Assembly (NCBI GenBank): GCA_030529725.1
Contig: JAUMWI010000005.1
Span: 1 to 62,520, forward strand
Source of the DNA: Eubacteriales bacterium
GTDB lineage: Bacteria; Bacillota; Clostridia; Oscillospirales; Oscillospiraceae
Length of the DNA stretch: 62,520 nt
Direction: 5' to 3'
Shown: positions 7,309 to 15,899 of the stretch, in pieces
Layout: the number at the start of each line of letters is the position of its first letter
Numbering within the stretch: position 1 is the stretch's first letter
The notes under the pieces: model-generated
Database searches by the model: none
Told to the model about the DNA's origin: nothing
Seen by the model: the letters and a program-made list of their open reading frames with translations, nothing else
Translations under genes and position numbers: made by a program

Positions 7309-8364
7309 TTATACAAATCGTTTGAAAAACGGAATGCGGTTCAGCACTGCGGAGATCGCCAGCGAAACGACAAACACCAGAAGCGCGAGCAGCGGCACGG
7401 AGAAAAACGCATTGCACGAAAAGGTGTCGATCCCGAAGTACTGCAGCAGCTCAATGACCATGGGATGAACGAGATAGACGCCGAAGCTGTATTTAGAAAG
7501 CCTGCGAAGTACGCTGCGCGCCTGATCGCCCATGCGAGGGAAATTCAGGTGCTGCCTGGCAAAGACGAAGATCGCGGCAGACATAGACAGCACGTTGAAG
7601 GTATCGTGTCCGTAGAAAAGCGTTGTGGCAGCACCCTGCCCAGCGGACACTCCGGCGGAGGCAAACACGGTAAAGAGGAAGCCTGCAATGCCGGCAGAAT
7701 AAATGACAAGCTCCTCGCGTCCGGTGAACGAGCGCTTACTGAGATAGTATCCGCCAACGAAGTAGACGGAAAAGCCGAGCGGCAGCTGGAGGTGACTGTA
7801 TATGATGATCGTGTTGAGTACACTGCCGGCCTCCCATGAAACAAGGGATGAAAGTGCGGCAAGCTGCGGCAGAAGGAAGGTAAACACAAGTCCCAGCAGC
7901 AGAAAATAGCGGACGAGTGCTGTGTCACCGACAAACTTCTGCAGCAGCGGAATGATCAGATACAGCCCCACGATCATGAAGAGAAACCACATGTGATAGT
8001 GTCCCTGGAAAAACTGCATCAGCGCACCAACGGGCGTGTCACCGTATGCAACGAAATCGATCAGCGCATAGGCTGCCGACCAGAACACGAATGCCGTGGC
8101 AATACGCAGGATGTTTTTTCGCAGGATCGCGGAAAACGGAATGTCACGCGACAAAAACAGCGCACCGCTGATCATCGTAAATACCGGAACTGCCCAGCGC
8201 ACGGCGCTGTCATACAGGTTGAACGCAAACCATGCGCGCGAGGTGACATCGACATCGATCCAATGCTGCGCCGAGAGATGCAGCACAACGACCGCAAGCG
8301 TGGCAAGAACGCGCAGCACATCAAAGGACTCGATTCTCTCTGAGTATTTTTTATCAGAAGTCAT
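7309..8364 (-). CDS. Acyltransferase family 3 membrane protein
   Basis: About 351 residues with around ten membrane segments. It starts with the family's signature helix, RIESFDVLRVLATLAVVVLH, which carries the conserved catalytic-region His. Such proteins O-acetylate or succinylate cell-surface sugars. The C-terminal half has the usual YSFGVYLVHP motif. I chose the ATG at 8364, 4 bp after the previous gene's stop; an ATG at 8379 overlapping that gene is possible. The gene is co-oriented with a small membrane protein and the hydantoinase gene. Its link to purine breakdown is unclear, and it may simply be carried between cluster genes. Confidence 0.82.
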   Translation of the reverse strand: MTSDKKYSERIESFDVLRVLATLAVVVLHLSAQHWIDVDVTSRAWFAFNLYDSAVRWAVPVFTMISGALFLSRDIPFSAILRKNILRIATAFVFWSAAYALIDFVAYGDTPVGALMQFFQGHYHMWFLFMIVGLYLIIPLLQKFVGDTALVRYFLLLGLVFTFLLPQLAALSSLVSWEAGSVLNTIIIYSHLQLPLGFSVYFVGGYYLSKRSFTGREELVIYSAGIAGFLFTVFASAGVSAGQGAATTLFYGHDTFNVLSMSAAIFVFARQHLNFPRMGDQARSVLRRLSKYSFGVYLVHPMVIELLQYFGIDTFSCNAFFSVPLLALLVFVVSLAISAVLNRIPFFKRFV

Positions 8365-8368
8365 ATCG

Positions 8369-8857
8369 TCAGGTCGCATCCGTTGACGAATCGGGCGAAA
8401 CATCGGCGGAAGCTTCTTCAGCAGGCGACTCCTCAGCAGGGGGAACAACGGGAGCAGCTTCGCGCATGGCTTCCGCTTTGCCCTCCTCGCGCGCCTGCGC
8501 GACGGCGGCTTCCTTTTGCTTTTCTGCCTTCTTCAGCTCCTTTTCCATCACGTACTTTGCGTGCTTCTTTTCCGCACTGTGGACAAGGTGCAGGACGAGA
8601 AAGACAACGACCAGCGTGACACCGATCCAGCTCCACACAGAGAGCTTGAAGAGCGTTTTGATCGTCCAGAATTTTGCCTGAATGCCAAGGAAGCAGAACA
8701 AAATCGACACAGCCAGCATGATGCCGAACAGCAGTACCCACAAAACGGACTTCACAGCAGAGCGTTTGCGCACGATGAGATAATTGATCAGAAAAACAGC
8801 GGAAAGCAGGAAGAAGGCAGGAAACTGTGCAAGAAGCGCAAGACGAAGATTCAGCAT
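8369..8857 (-). CDS. Small membrane protein with charged C-terminal tail, unknown function
   Basis: 162 residues. Three hydrophobic segments (roughly 5-28, 37-60 and 70-92) are followed by a Lys/Glu/Ala-rich helix that may form a coiled coil (about 95-135), then an acidic, Pro/Ser-rich tail ending DSSTDAT. I recognise no family. It lies 12 bp downstream of the hydantoinase gene and next to the acyltransferase gene, so all three may be one transcription unit. A cytoplasmic scaffold or accessory role is only a guess. Confidence 0.65.
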   Translation of the reverse strand: MLNLRLALLAQFPAFFLLSAVFLINYLIVRKRSAVKSVLWVLLFGIMLAVSILFCFLGIQAKFWTIKTLFKLSVWSWIGVTLVVVFLVLHLVHSAEKKHAKYVMEKELKKAEKQKEAAVAQAREEGKAEAMREAAPVVPPAEESPAEEASADVSPDSSTDAT

Positions 8858-8869
8858 GAAAAGACCCCC

Positions 8870-10252
8870 TTACAGCTCACATTTGCCGCGCTTGAGGTAA
8901 ACGCCGTCCTTGCCGCCGATGACCTTGCCGCTGTCGACCTGCAGCATACCGCGCAGATAGACTTTGACGATCGAGCCCTCGGTGCGGAAACCCTCGAACG
9001 GGGTGTAGCCGGCATGGGAAACCATATCCTGCGCACGCAGAATGTGACTTGCCTTGGGATCATAAACCACGATATCGGCATCGCTGCCCTCGGCAAGAAC
9101 ACCCTTGCGCGGGTAGAGCCCGTAGAGCTTGGCGGGATTTTCCGAAAGGGCGCGGCACATACCGGCGAGACTCATCTTTTTGCCGGCGACGCCTGCAGTA
9201 TAAATGACCTCACCGCGCGTTTCCACGCCGGGAAGACCGCCGGGGATCTTGGTAAAATCATCAACGCCCATGTCCTTCTGCGCAAGCGTGAAGGAGCAAT
9301 GGTCGGTGGAGATGGTCTGAACTTCACCGCGGCGGAGAGCTTTCCACAGTGCGGCGCTGTCCTCCTGTGTGCGGATCGGGGGCGCACAGACGTAGCGTGC
9401 CGCCTGGGAGTAGTCGGGATCGTAATAGACGCTGTCATCCAGAGCGAGATACTGCGGACAGGTCTCAACATAGACCTTCTGTCCGCGGCGGCGCGCCGCT
9501 TCAATCTCGTCAAGTGCGGCTTTGTTCGTCGTGTGGACGATGACAACGGGACTTTCCGCCGCCTGCGCGATGCGAAGCAGACGCGCGACCGCCTCTGCTT
9601 CGCAGTAGTCGGGACGGGCAATCGGGTGGCTCGACACATCAGCGCCGCAGCCTTCTGCCTTGAGTTCGGCAATTCGTGCATCGATCACGCCGGCATTTTC
9701 GCAGTGGACGCCGGCAATGCCGCCGCGCTTGGTGAGGGCTTTGAGTGCGCTGTAAACCGCGCCGTCACCAATCATCATGGCGGGGTAGGTGAGGTACATT
9801 TTGAACGAGGTGATGCCCTCGTCAAACATATCATCGAGTTCTTTTTCAATGTCCTCGTTCCAGTCGTCGATGGTCATGTGGAAGCCGTAGTCGCAGTAGC
9901 AGCGGTCATCTGCCTTTTTGTGCCAAAGCTCCAGACCGTAGGCAAGCGTTTCCCCCTTGTTGGGGCAGGCAAAGTCAATGACCGTGGTGGTACCGCCGCG
10001 AATCGCCGATTTGGAGCCGGAGGTAAAATCGTCTGCAGTGGTCGTGTTGCATACATCAAGGTCGAAATGCGTATGCGCGTCGATAAAGCCGGGGAAAAGA
10101 TAGCAGCCGTCCACATTTACAATTTGCGCACCTTCGGAAAGCGCGTGGGAAATATGTCCGATTTTTTCCACGGTTTCGCCGTTAATAAGTACATCGGCGC
10201 GGCGGCAGCCCTTGCCGCTGACCACGTAGCCGCCCTTGAGCAGAGTTTTCAT
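8870..10252 (-). CDS. Dihydropyrimidinase/hydantoinase family amidohydrolase
   Basis: A 460-residue cyclic amidase. The two-metal site is complete: HTH at 60-62, carbamylated lysine K151 in SFKMYL, H183 (VHCEN), H240 (HTTNK) and D317 (STDHCS). Family members open hydantoin or dihydropyrimidine rings, and this type (hyuA/hydA) is a regular member of the ygeW-ygeY-ygfK-ssnA purine cluster. There it is expected to open a five-membered ring intermediate. The start is the ATG at 10252 with SD AAAGGAG; an in-frame start further upstream lacks an SD. It is transcribed away from the 5'-nucleotidase gene, leaving a shared 266-bp intergenic region. Confidence 0.9.
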   Translation of the reverse strand: MKTLLKGGYVVSGKGCRRADVLINGETVEKIGHISHALSEGAQIVNVDGCYLFPGFIDAHTHFDLDVCNTTTADDFTSGSKSAIRGGTTTVIDFACPNKGETLAYGLELWHKKADDRCYCDYGFHMTIDDWNEDIEKELDDMFDEGITSFKMYLTYPAMMIGDGAVYSALKALTKRGGIAGVHCENAGVIDARIAELKAEGCGADVSSHPIARPDYCEAEAVARLLRIAQAAESPVVIVHTTNKAALDEIEAARRRGQKVYVETCPQYLALDDSVYYDPDYSQAARYVCAPPIRTQEDSAALWKALRRGEVQTISTDHCSFTLAQKDMGVDDFTKIPGGLPGVETRGEVIYTAGVAGKKMSLAGMCRALSENPAKLYGLYPRKGVLAEGSDADIVVYDPKASHILRAQDMVSHAGYTPFEGFRTEGSIVKVYLRGMLQVDSGKVIGGKDGVYLKRGKCEL

Positions 10253-10398
10253 GAAGCAATCACTCCTTTTGTAATAGCGGTAACAACATTCTTCCAGAAT
10301 AAAAATAAGATAACACAAAACTTTTTAAAAATCCATATCTACTGGCGAAATTGTCAAAAGAGACAAGAAAAGTGAAAAAAATTCATAATATTGCCACC

Positions 10399-10427
10399 TT
10401 GTCTAAAACAGAAAAAACGTTTACAAT
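10399..10427 (+). promoter_or_regulatory. Candidate promoter of the 5'-nucleotidase gene
   Basis: TTGTCT (10399-10404), a 17-bp spacer, TACAAT (10422-10427), with about 85 nt of leader. The -35 box is only a partial match. Confidence 0.5.
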
Positions 10428-10518
10428 ATTACCATTATAACCGATGATGGGCACTCTTTGCGCTGCTTTCCAGAACAAAGTCGCTCTCCGTCGGAAAAAT
10501 AACAAGGAGGAATACAAT

Positions 10519-12606
10519 ATGCGCAAGTTCTTATCCCTGCTGCTCTCGCTGGCGATGGTGCTCTCCCTGAGCGTCACCACACTGGCGGCAGAAAACGATC
10601 TCGTAATTGCCCCCGCTCCGGCAGCCGAGGAAGACATCGTGATTTTACACACCAACGATGTCCACTGCGGCTACCTGGCCTACAGTAAGGTGGCGGCGCT
10701 TGCCAAGGATGCCGATCTGCTTGTTGACGCAGGCGATCATATCCAGGGCGATGTCATCGGTACGCTGTCTAAGGGCGAGTACATTGTCGCCATCATGAAC
10801 TACCTGAAATATGACATGGCAGTTCCCGGTAACCATGAGTTCGACTATGGCATGGATCAGTTCCTGAACATTGCCAACAAGCTTGCCAAGTACCCGTATG
10901 TCTCTGCCAACTTTACCGGCAAGGACGGAACACCCTACTTCGACGCCTATAAGATGTTTGAAGTTGACGGTAAGAAGGTCGCGATCGTCGGTCTTTGCAC
11001 GCCCGAAACCTTTACCAAGTCCACCCCGACCTACTTCCAGGATGGCAATGGCAACTATATCTACGGCTTCTGCGAAGGCAACAACGGTAAGGATCTGTAT
11101 GATGCCGCTCAGAAGGCAATTGACGCAGCCAAGGCTGCGGGTGCAGACTATGTGATCGGCCTGGGTCACCTCGGTATTGATGAGCAGTCCGAACCCTGGA
11201 CCTCCAAGAGCGTTATTGCCAACACCACGGGATTTGACGCTTTTATCGATGGTCACTCCCACTCCACCTTCTCCGAAGTCGTGAAGGACAAGGCCGGCAA
11301 CGATGTCGTGTTTGAACAGACCGGCACGAAGCTTGCCAATGTCGGTAAGCTCACCATCAAGGCTGATGGCACGATCCTCCACGAGAATGTCTCCCTTGAA
11401 AATGTGGAAGCGGATGCTGATGCCGAAGCATTTGTTGCCGGCATCACCGCAAAGTTCGACTCCCTGCAGAAGAAGGTCGTTGCCAAGACCAACGTGCTTC
11501 TGACCATTAAGGACGCAGACGGCAAGCGCGCGGTGCGCAACCAGGAAACCAACCTCGGTGACCTCTGCGCAGATGCATACCGCACTCTGCTGGGTGCTGA
11601 CATCGCCTTTGTTAACGGCGGCGGTGTCCGTGACGATATTGCCATCGGTGACATCACCTACGGTGACATTATCAAGGTTCATCCGTTTGGCAATGAGGCG
11701 TGCCTCGTTGAGGTGACCGGTCAGCAGATCAAGGATGCTCTGGAGCTCGGCGCTTCCGCTTATCCCGGTGAGAGCGGCGGCTTCCTGCAGGTTTCCGGTC
11801 TGAGCTATACCATCAATGCAGGCATTCCCTCTTCCGTTGTGAAAAATGACAAGTCTGAATTTGTCAAGGTGGACGGTGCTTACCGTGTTGAAGATATTGA
11901 GATCGGCGGTGTCGCTCTTGATGTCAACAAGACCTACACGCTCGCTTCCCACAATTACATGCTTAAGGATGGCGGCGACGGCTACGCTATGTTTGGCGAG
12001 AAGAACGTCAAGATCATTAAGGATTGCGTCTTGATCGACAACCAGGTTCTCATCAACTACATTGTTGACGAGCTTAACGGCGTTGTCGGTGAGCAGTATG
12101 CCGCTCCGCAGGGCCGCATTTCGGTCAATCCATTCAAGGATGTCAAGGCCGGTCAGTGGTATTATGACTATGTTCTCGACCTTTATTACGATGGTGTCAT
12201 CAACGGCATGACGACCAACACCTATGCCCCCGCCGGTACGCTGACCTGGGCGCAGGCTCTCAAGCTTCTGCTTGTTGCCAACGGTGATCTTGAAAATGTC
12301 ACCGGTGCTGGCTGGGATGCCACGACCATCGCCAAGGCAGCCGAGCTCGGTCTCGTTGCTGCCGATCTTGACGGTGCCAAGGCCATTTCCCGCCTTGAGT
12401 TCTGCCAGGTCGCTGCCAAGCTGAACAAGATTGCTGCGTCCACTTCCGCTTCTGTATTCACGGATTGCACGGACGGCTATGTCATGGCTCTGAATGAAGC
12501 CGGTGTGATCGATGGCATGGGTAACAACACGTTTGCTCCTGATCAGACGCTCACCCGTGCACAGATCGCCAAGATCATCTTCTGCCTCGACAACCTCGCA
12601 GCATAA
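10519..12606 (+). CDS. Secreted 5'-nucleotidase/metallophosphoesterase with SLH domains
   Basis: 695 residues. A signal peptide (about 1-24, MRKFLSLLLSLAMVLSLSVT) is followed by a calcineurin-like domain with HTNDVH (44-49), DAGDH (70-74), GNHEFDYG (104-111) and GHSHST near 250. Next is a 5'-nucleotidase C-terminal domain with FVNGGGVRDD, and finally SLH-type repeats over roughly the last 155 residues that bind the protein to the cell wall. It would hydrolyse nucleotides outside the cell to nucleosides and phosphate. Its place between the hydantoinase and ygfK genes suggests it supplies purines to the cluster. The ATG at 10519 follows a perfect AAGGAGG. Confidence 0.93.
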   Translation: MRKFLSLLLSLAMVLSLSVTTLAAENDLVIAPAPAAEEDIVILHTNDVHCGYLAYSKVAALAKDADLLVDAGDHIQGDVIGTLSKGEYIVAIMNYLKYDMAVPGNHEFDYGMDQFLNIANKLAKYPYVSANFTGKDGTPYFDAYKMFEVDGKKVAIVGLCTPETFTKSTPTYFQDGNGNYIYGFCEGNNGKDLYDAAQKAIDAAKAAGADYVIGLGHLGIDEQSEPWTSKSVIANTTGFDAFIDGHSHSTFSEVVKDKAGNDVVFEQTGTKLANVGKLTIKADGTILHENVSLENVEADADAEAFVAGITAKFDSLQKKVVAKTNVLLTIKDADGKRAVRNQETNLGDLCADAYRTLLGADIAFVNGGGVRDDIAIGDITYGDIIKVHPFGNEACLVEVTGQQIKDALELGASAYPGESGGFLQVSGLSYTINAGIPSSVVKNDKSEFVKVDGAYRVEDIEIGGVALDVNKTYTLASHNYMLKDGGDGYAMFGEKNVKIIKDCVLIDNQVLINYIVDELNGVVGEQYAAPQGRISVNPFKDVKAGQWYYDYVLDLYYDGVINGMTTNTYAPAGTLTWAQALKLLLVANGDLENVTGAGWDATTIAKAAELGLVAADLDGAKAISRLEFCQVAAKLNKIAASTSASVFTDCTDGYVMALNEAGVIDGMGNNTFAPDQTLTRAQIAKIIFCLDNLAA

Positions 12607-12627
12607 ACAATCGGTACGACTGAACAA

Positions 12628-12653
12628 TAAAAGCGCCGCATCGCGGCGCTTTT
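12628..12653 (+). terminator. Terminator of the 5'-nucleotidase gene
   Basis: An AAAAGCGCCGC/GCGGCGCTTTTA stem with a short loop, 22 bp after the stop codon. A second, duplicated hairpin pair and a repeat element follow. Confidence 0.85.
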
Positions 12654-12674
12654 ATTTTGCCCGAAAATATAAAA

Positions 12675-12890
12675 GAGAGACGGCAAAATCTGCCGTCTCT
12701 CAGACTGTCAAAAAAACTGCCTTTGCCGGATTTTCGGGAAGGAAGATAGTGTGAAAGAAACCCAGGAGGGGTGTCTTTCACGGTTTTGATCATAAGTTTT
12801 GCAACTTTTTTGTAAGTTGCAAAACTTGCTCAGTTTGTCGAAAAGACTTTTTCGACAAACTGAGAGAGACGGCAAAATCTGCCGTCTCTC
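12675..12890 (+). repeat. Terminator-nested repeat element, copy 1
   Basis: The element (12702-12863) lies between two identical 27-bp hairpins (12675-12701 and 12864-12890; stem GAGAGACGGCA/TGCCGTCTCTC). The left hairpin keeps an A-run on its outer side, which serves as the U-tract for the minus-strand ygfK gene. The right hairpin keeps the T-run on its outer side. This is as if one bidirectional terminator had been split and duplicated. Inside are three hairpins: GTGAAAGA/TCTTTCAC, AAGTTTTGCAACTT with its complement, and CAGTTTGTCGAAAAG with its complement. The ends form an imperfect inverted repeat (TCAGACTGTCAAAAAA against TCAGTTTGTCGAAAAA). The region 12607-12908 holds nothing else I can see. 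Confidence 0.85.
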
Positions 12891-12908
12891 TTTTGTAACT
12901 CAGGGAAA

Positions 12909-15860
12909 TTATTCCTCGAACAGGTAGCTGTACTTGTCGCGGATGGTCAGGATCAGCGCCTCGATCTCAACGGGGAGATCATTGTCGCAGGAGCCGAGAT
13001 CGTATTCCTTGACCTCATCCAGACGGACGCGAACCTTGTCCTCGCCGAGGAAGAGAACACCGCGGTTGTTGCTCTCGTTCATGTCCTCAAGCGTCTGGAA
13101 GAGCGTGAACTTGTCATGGCAGGGCTCGGAGGCGTACGGGCAGAACTGCGTGCAGTTGCCGCACTCGTTGCACATCTTGTCAACGTGGACGATCTGGTGA
13201 GAGCCGTCTGCCATCTTGATGACGACGTTGGCACGGTTCGGACAGGAATCCACGCAGTTTTCGCACACGGTGGAGCACTGCAGGCAGCGCTCGCCCTCGC
13301 AGCAAGCCTGAGCAGCCATCTTCAGGATGCCCTTCTTGGCAACAGCATCGGCAACGGAAGCATCAGCCTCAACCGGGATGTCATAGACATGGGCGTGACC
13401 GGTGACGACCTGAGCGAAGCGTGCAGCATCAGCGATGCCCTCAACGACGGTCGCGGGGCCGCGATGTGCGTCACCTGCACAGTAGACGCCGGCAACATTG
13501 GTCTCAAATGCGGGACCCTTCTTCTCCATCTCGATGCCGTTGGCAGCCATGAGATCGGAGTCGACCTGCTCGCCGACGGCGGAGATCACGAGATCGCAGG
13601 GGATAGAGAACTGTTCACCGCTCTTGACGGGGCTGCGGCGGCCGGAAGCATCGGGCTCACCGAGAACCATCTTGTCGCAAAGGAGCATGCCCTTGGCCTG
13701 CTTGACGGGAGCGGCGAGCTCGACGAACTCGACACCCTCGTCGATGGCAAGCTGGAGCTCGTGCTCATCGGCGGGCATGAACTTCTTGGTGCGGCGGTAG
13801 AGGATGGTGGAATGTGCGCCCATGCGCTTGGCAACGCGGGCGGCGTCCATTGCAGTGTTGCCTGCGCCGACAACAACAACATTGCCCTTCAGGCAGGGCT
13901 TGACCTGCTTCTTCATCTTCTTCATCCACTCGATGACACCCTGGACATTGCCTTCGATGTCGAGCTTGCCGGGCTTCCATGCACCGGTCGCCATCAGAAT
14001 GTGGGTGTAACCCATCTTCTTGAGCTCTTCCACGGAGGGAGCGGGCTTGCCGAGCTTGACTTCAACATCGTACTTCATCATCAGAGCGATATCCTTGTCA
14101 ATCGCCTCGTCCGTGATACGGAAAGCGGGAATGACGTGACGGGGCACACCGCCGAGCTTGCGCTCACGCTCAAAGATCGTGACGTCGATGCCCTCGCGAC
14201 CGAGGAAGTAAGCAGCAGCAATACCGGTCGGGCCGCCGCCGATGATGGCGACCTTCTTACCCTCGACCTTCTCGGGCTTCTTGATGGAAGCCATGAGAGC
14301 GTTGTAGCCGTTCTCGGCGGCAACGAGCTTGGTGTCGCGGATATGGACAGATTCTTCATAGAAGTTACGGGAGCACTTGCCCTGGCAGCGATGTGCGCAG
14401 ATGGTGCCGGTGATGAACGGCAGGGCGTTCTTCTCGGTGATGAGCTTGAGGGCGGGGCCGTACAGACCCTTGCGGCACAGCTCGATATACTCGGGAATGT
14501 CCTGCTCAATGGGGCAGCCGCCTTTGCAGGGTGCGGTGAAGCAGTCAATCAGAGGCACCTGCTCGTTGGACTTGCGGGAGGGCATGGGCTTGATGGGCTT
14601 GAGATGGTGATAATCGCTGCGGGCAGCGGTGGCGAGATCGGAAATGGCAGCGGGATCGTTGCCGGCGAATGCCTTGTAAGGCATATCCTCGACCTTCTTG
14701 ACCATCTGATAAAGACGGTTGTAGCCGCCGGGCTTAAGGATCGTGGTGGCGCAGGTGATCGGCCAGATACCGGCTGCGAAGAGCTTGTCGCAGTTGAAGT
14801 ATTCGGCGCCGCCGGCGAAGGAAATGCGCATTTTGCCGTTAAACTGGCGGGCAATGCGGTTGCACATCTCGATGGTCAGCGGGAAGAGGCTGCGGCCGGA
14901 CATGTACATCTCTTCGTTGGGCAGCTCACCGCGGGTGGTGTCAACGGGGAAAGTATTGGAGAGCTTGAGACCGAACTCAAGACCGAGCTTGTCGGCAAGC
15001 TTCTGCAGACGCTCGAACATGGGGACGGCATCCTCCCACTGGAGATCCTCGTTGAAGTGATGCTCATCGAAAACGATGTAGTCATAGCCCATACCGTCAA
15101 GAATGGTGCGGGCGGTCTTGTAACCGAGGATGGTCGGGTTGCACTTGACAAAGGCGTGCAGGTGCTTTTCCTGCAGCAGGTAGGAGGTGATGCGCTCGAT
15201 CTCCTGCGGCGGGCAGCCGTGGAGCGTGGAGACAGTCACGCTGCGGGAAACGTTGGGGGAGATGGCAGCGATGAAGTCCTTCTCGGCGGGGAAGAGCTCC
15301 GTGAGAACCTTCTTGCACTCCTTGAACTGAGCGGTCTTGCTGGCGTCCTTCATGTTCTCGATATAGGTGTTGACCTTCTTGCCCTTGATGCCGTCAAGAT
15401 CGTAACCGACGGACATGTTGAACACGAAGCCGTCGGGATCGCCGAGACCGTAGACCTTGCTCATGACCTTCAGTGCGCACCAGGCCTTGATGTATTCGTT
15501 CTGCGCCTGTTCCACGGTCAGCTCCGTGGACCACTCCTGGTTGTAGCCCTCATCAGCGGCGAGAATGCAGGGACGGGGAACGCAGGCGGCGAGATCGGCA
15601 CCGTCCATCTTCTGAACGGTCTTGACCTCAAAGAAACGGGCGCCGGCAACATAGGAGGCAATGATGTTCTGCGCGAGCTGGCTGTTCGGGCCGGCTGCGG
15701 GGCCAAACGGGGTCTCGATGCGCTCACCGAAGATGGGGAGGCTCTTGCCGTTAGCCTTGTACTGCTTGTGGATCCCGAAGATATCGCCGCTCTGGACGTA
15801 TTCGGTGACCACCCAGTTCATTAAGGACTTAAAGGGAATGGGATACATTTTCTCAGACAT
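12909..15860 (-). CDS. ygfK: YgfK: large flavin/Fe-S oxidoreductase of the purine cluster
   Basis: 983 residues, annotated in relatives as a putative selenate reductase subunit. The N-terminal half (to about 450) is a dihydroorotate-dehydrogenase-like barrel. A GltD-like region follows with two dinucleotide folds: AIIGGGPTGIAAAYFLGREG near 535 (FAD) and VVVGAGNTAMDAARVAKRMG near 655 (NAD(P)H). The C-terminus has two ferredoxin-like Cys clusters, CSTVCENCVDSC (about 860) and CNECGNCTQFC (about 895). It is likely cytoplasmic and moves electrons in xanthine/urate reduction or a later reductive step; the real reaction is not settled. It lies 39 bp downstream of ssnA in the same operon. Its terminator hosts repeat copy 1. 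Confidence 0.93.
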   Translation of the reverse strand: MSEKMYPIPFKSLMNWVVTEYVQSGDIFGIHKQYKANGKSLPIFGERIETPFGPAAGPNSQLAQNIIASYVAGARFFEVKTVQKMDGADLAACVPRPCILAADEGYNQEWSTELTVEQAQNEYIKAWCALKVMSKVYGLGDPDGFVFNMSVGYDLDGIKGKKVNTYIENMKDASKTAQFKECKKVLTELFPAEKDFIAAISPNVSRSVTVSTLHGCPPQEIERITSYLLQEKHLHAFVKCNPTILGYKTARTILDGMGYDYIVFDEHHFNEDLQWEDAVPMFERLQKLADKLGLEFGLKLSNTFPVDTTRGELPNEEMYMSGRSLFPLTIEMCNRIARQFNGKMRISFAGGAEYFNCDKLFAAGIWPITCATTILKPGGYNRLYQMVKKVEDMPYKAFAGNDPAAISDLATAARSDYHHLKPIKPMPSRKSNEQVPLIDCFTAPCKGGCPIEQDIPEYIELCRKGLYGPALKLITEKNALPFITGTICAHRCQGKCSRNFYEESVHIRDTKLVAAENGYNALMASIKKPEKVEGKKVAIIGGGPTGIAAAYFLGREGIDVTIFERERKLGGVPRHVIPAFRITDEAIDKDIALMMKYDVEVKLGKPAPSVEELKKMGYTHILMATGAWKPGKLDIEGNVQGVIEWMKKMKKQVKPCLKGNVVVVGAGNTAMDAARVAKRMGAHSTILYRRTKKFMPADEHELQLAIDEGVEFVELAAPVKQAKGMLLCDKMVLGEPDASGRRSPVKSGEQFSIPCDLVISAVGEQVDSDLMAANGIEMEKKGPAFETNVAGVYCAGDAHRGPATVVEGIADAARFAQVVTGHAHVYDIPVEADASVADAVAKKGILKMAAQACCEGERCLQCSTVCENCVDSCPNRANVVIKMADGSHQIVHVDKMCNECGNCTQFCPYASEPCHDKFTLFQTLEDMNESNNRGVLFLGEDKVRVRLDEVKEYDLGSCDNDLPVEIEALILTIRDKYSYLFEE

Positions 15861-15899
15861 GGGGAAGTTCTCCTTTCTGTGTTGTAGGACTTGTTCAGC

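Noticed and set aside
13116-15824. A 902-codon open frame on the plus strand
   Set aside because: Antisense shadow of ygfK. The same effect explains other long antisense frames opposite ygeW, ygeY, ssnA, gcvP and the TRAP permease.
1362-15860. Selenocysteine in YgeY or YgfK because these are called selenium-linked
   Set aside because: Both reading frames are complete without in-frame TGA, and no SECIS-like hairpin was needed to explain them.
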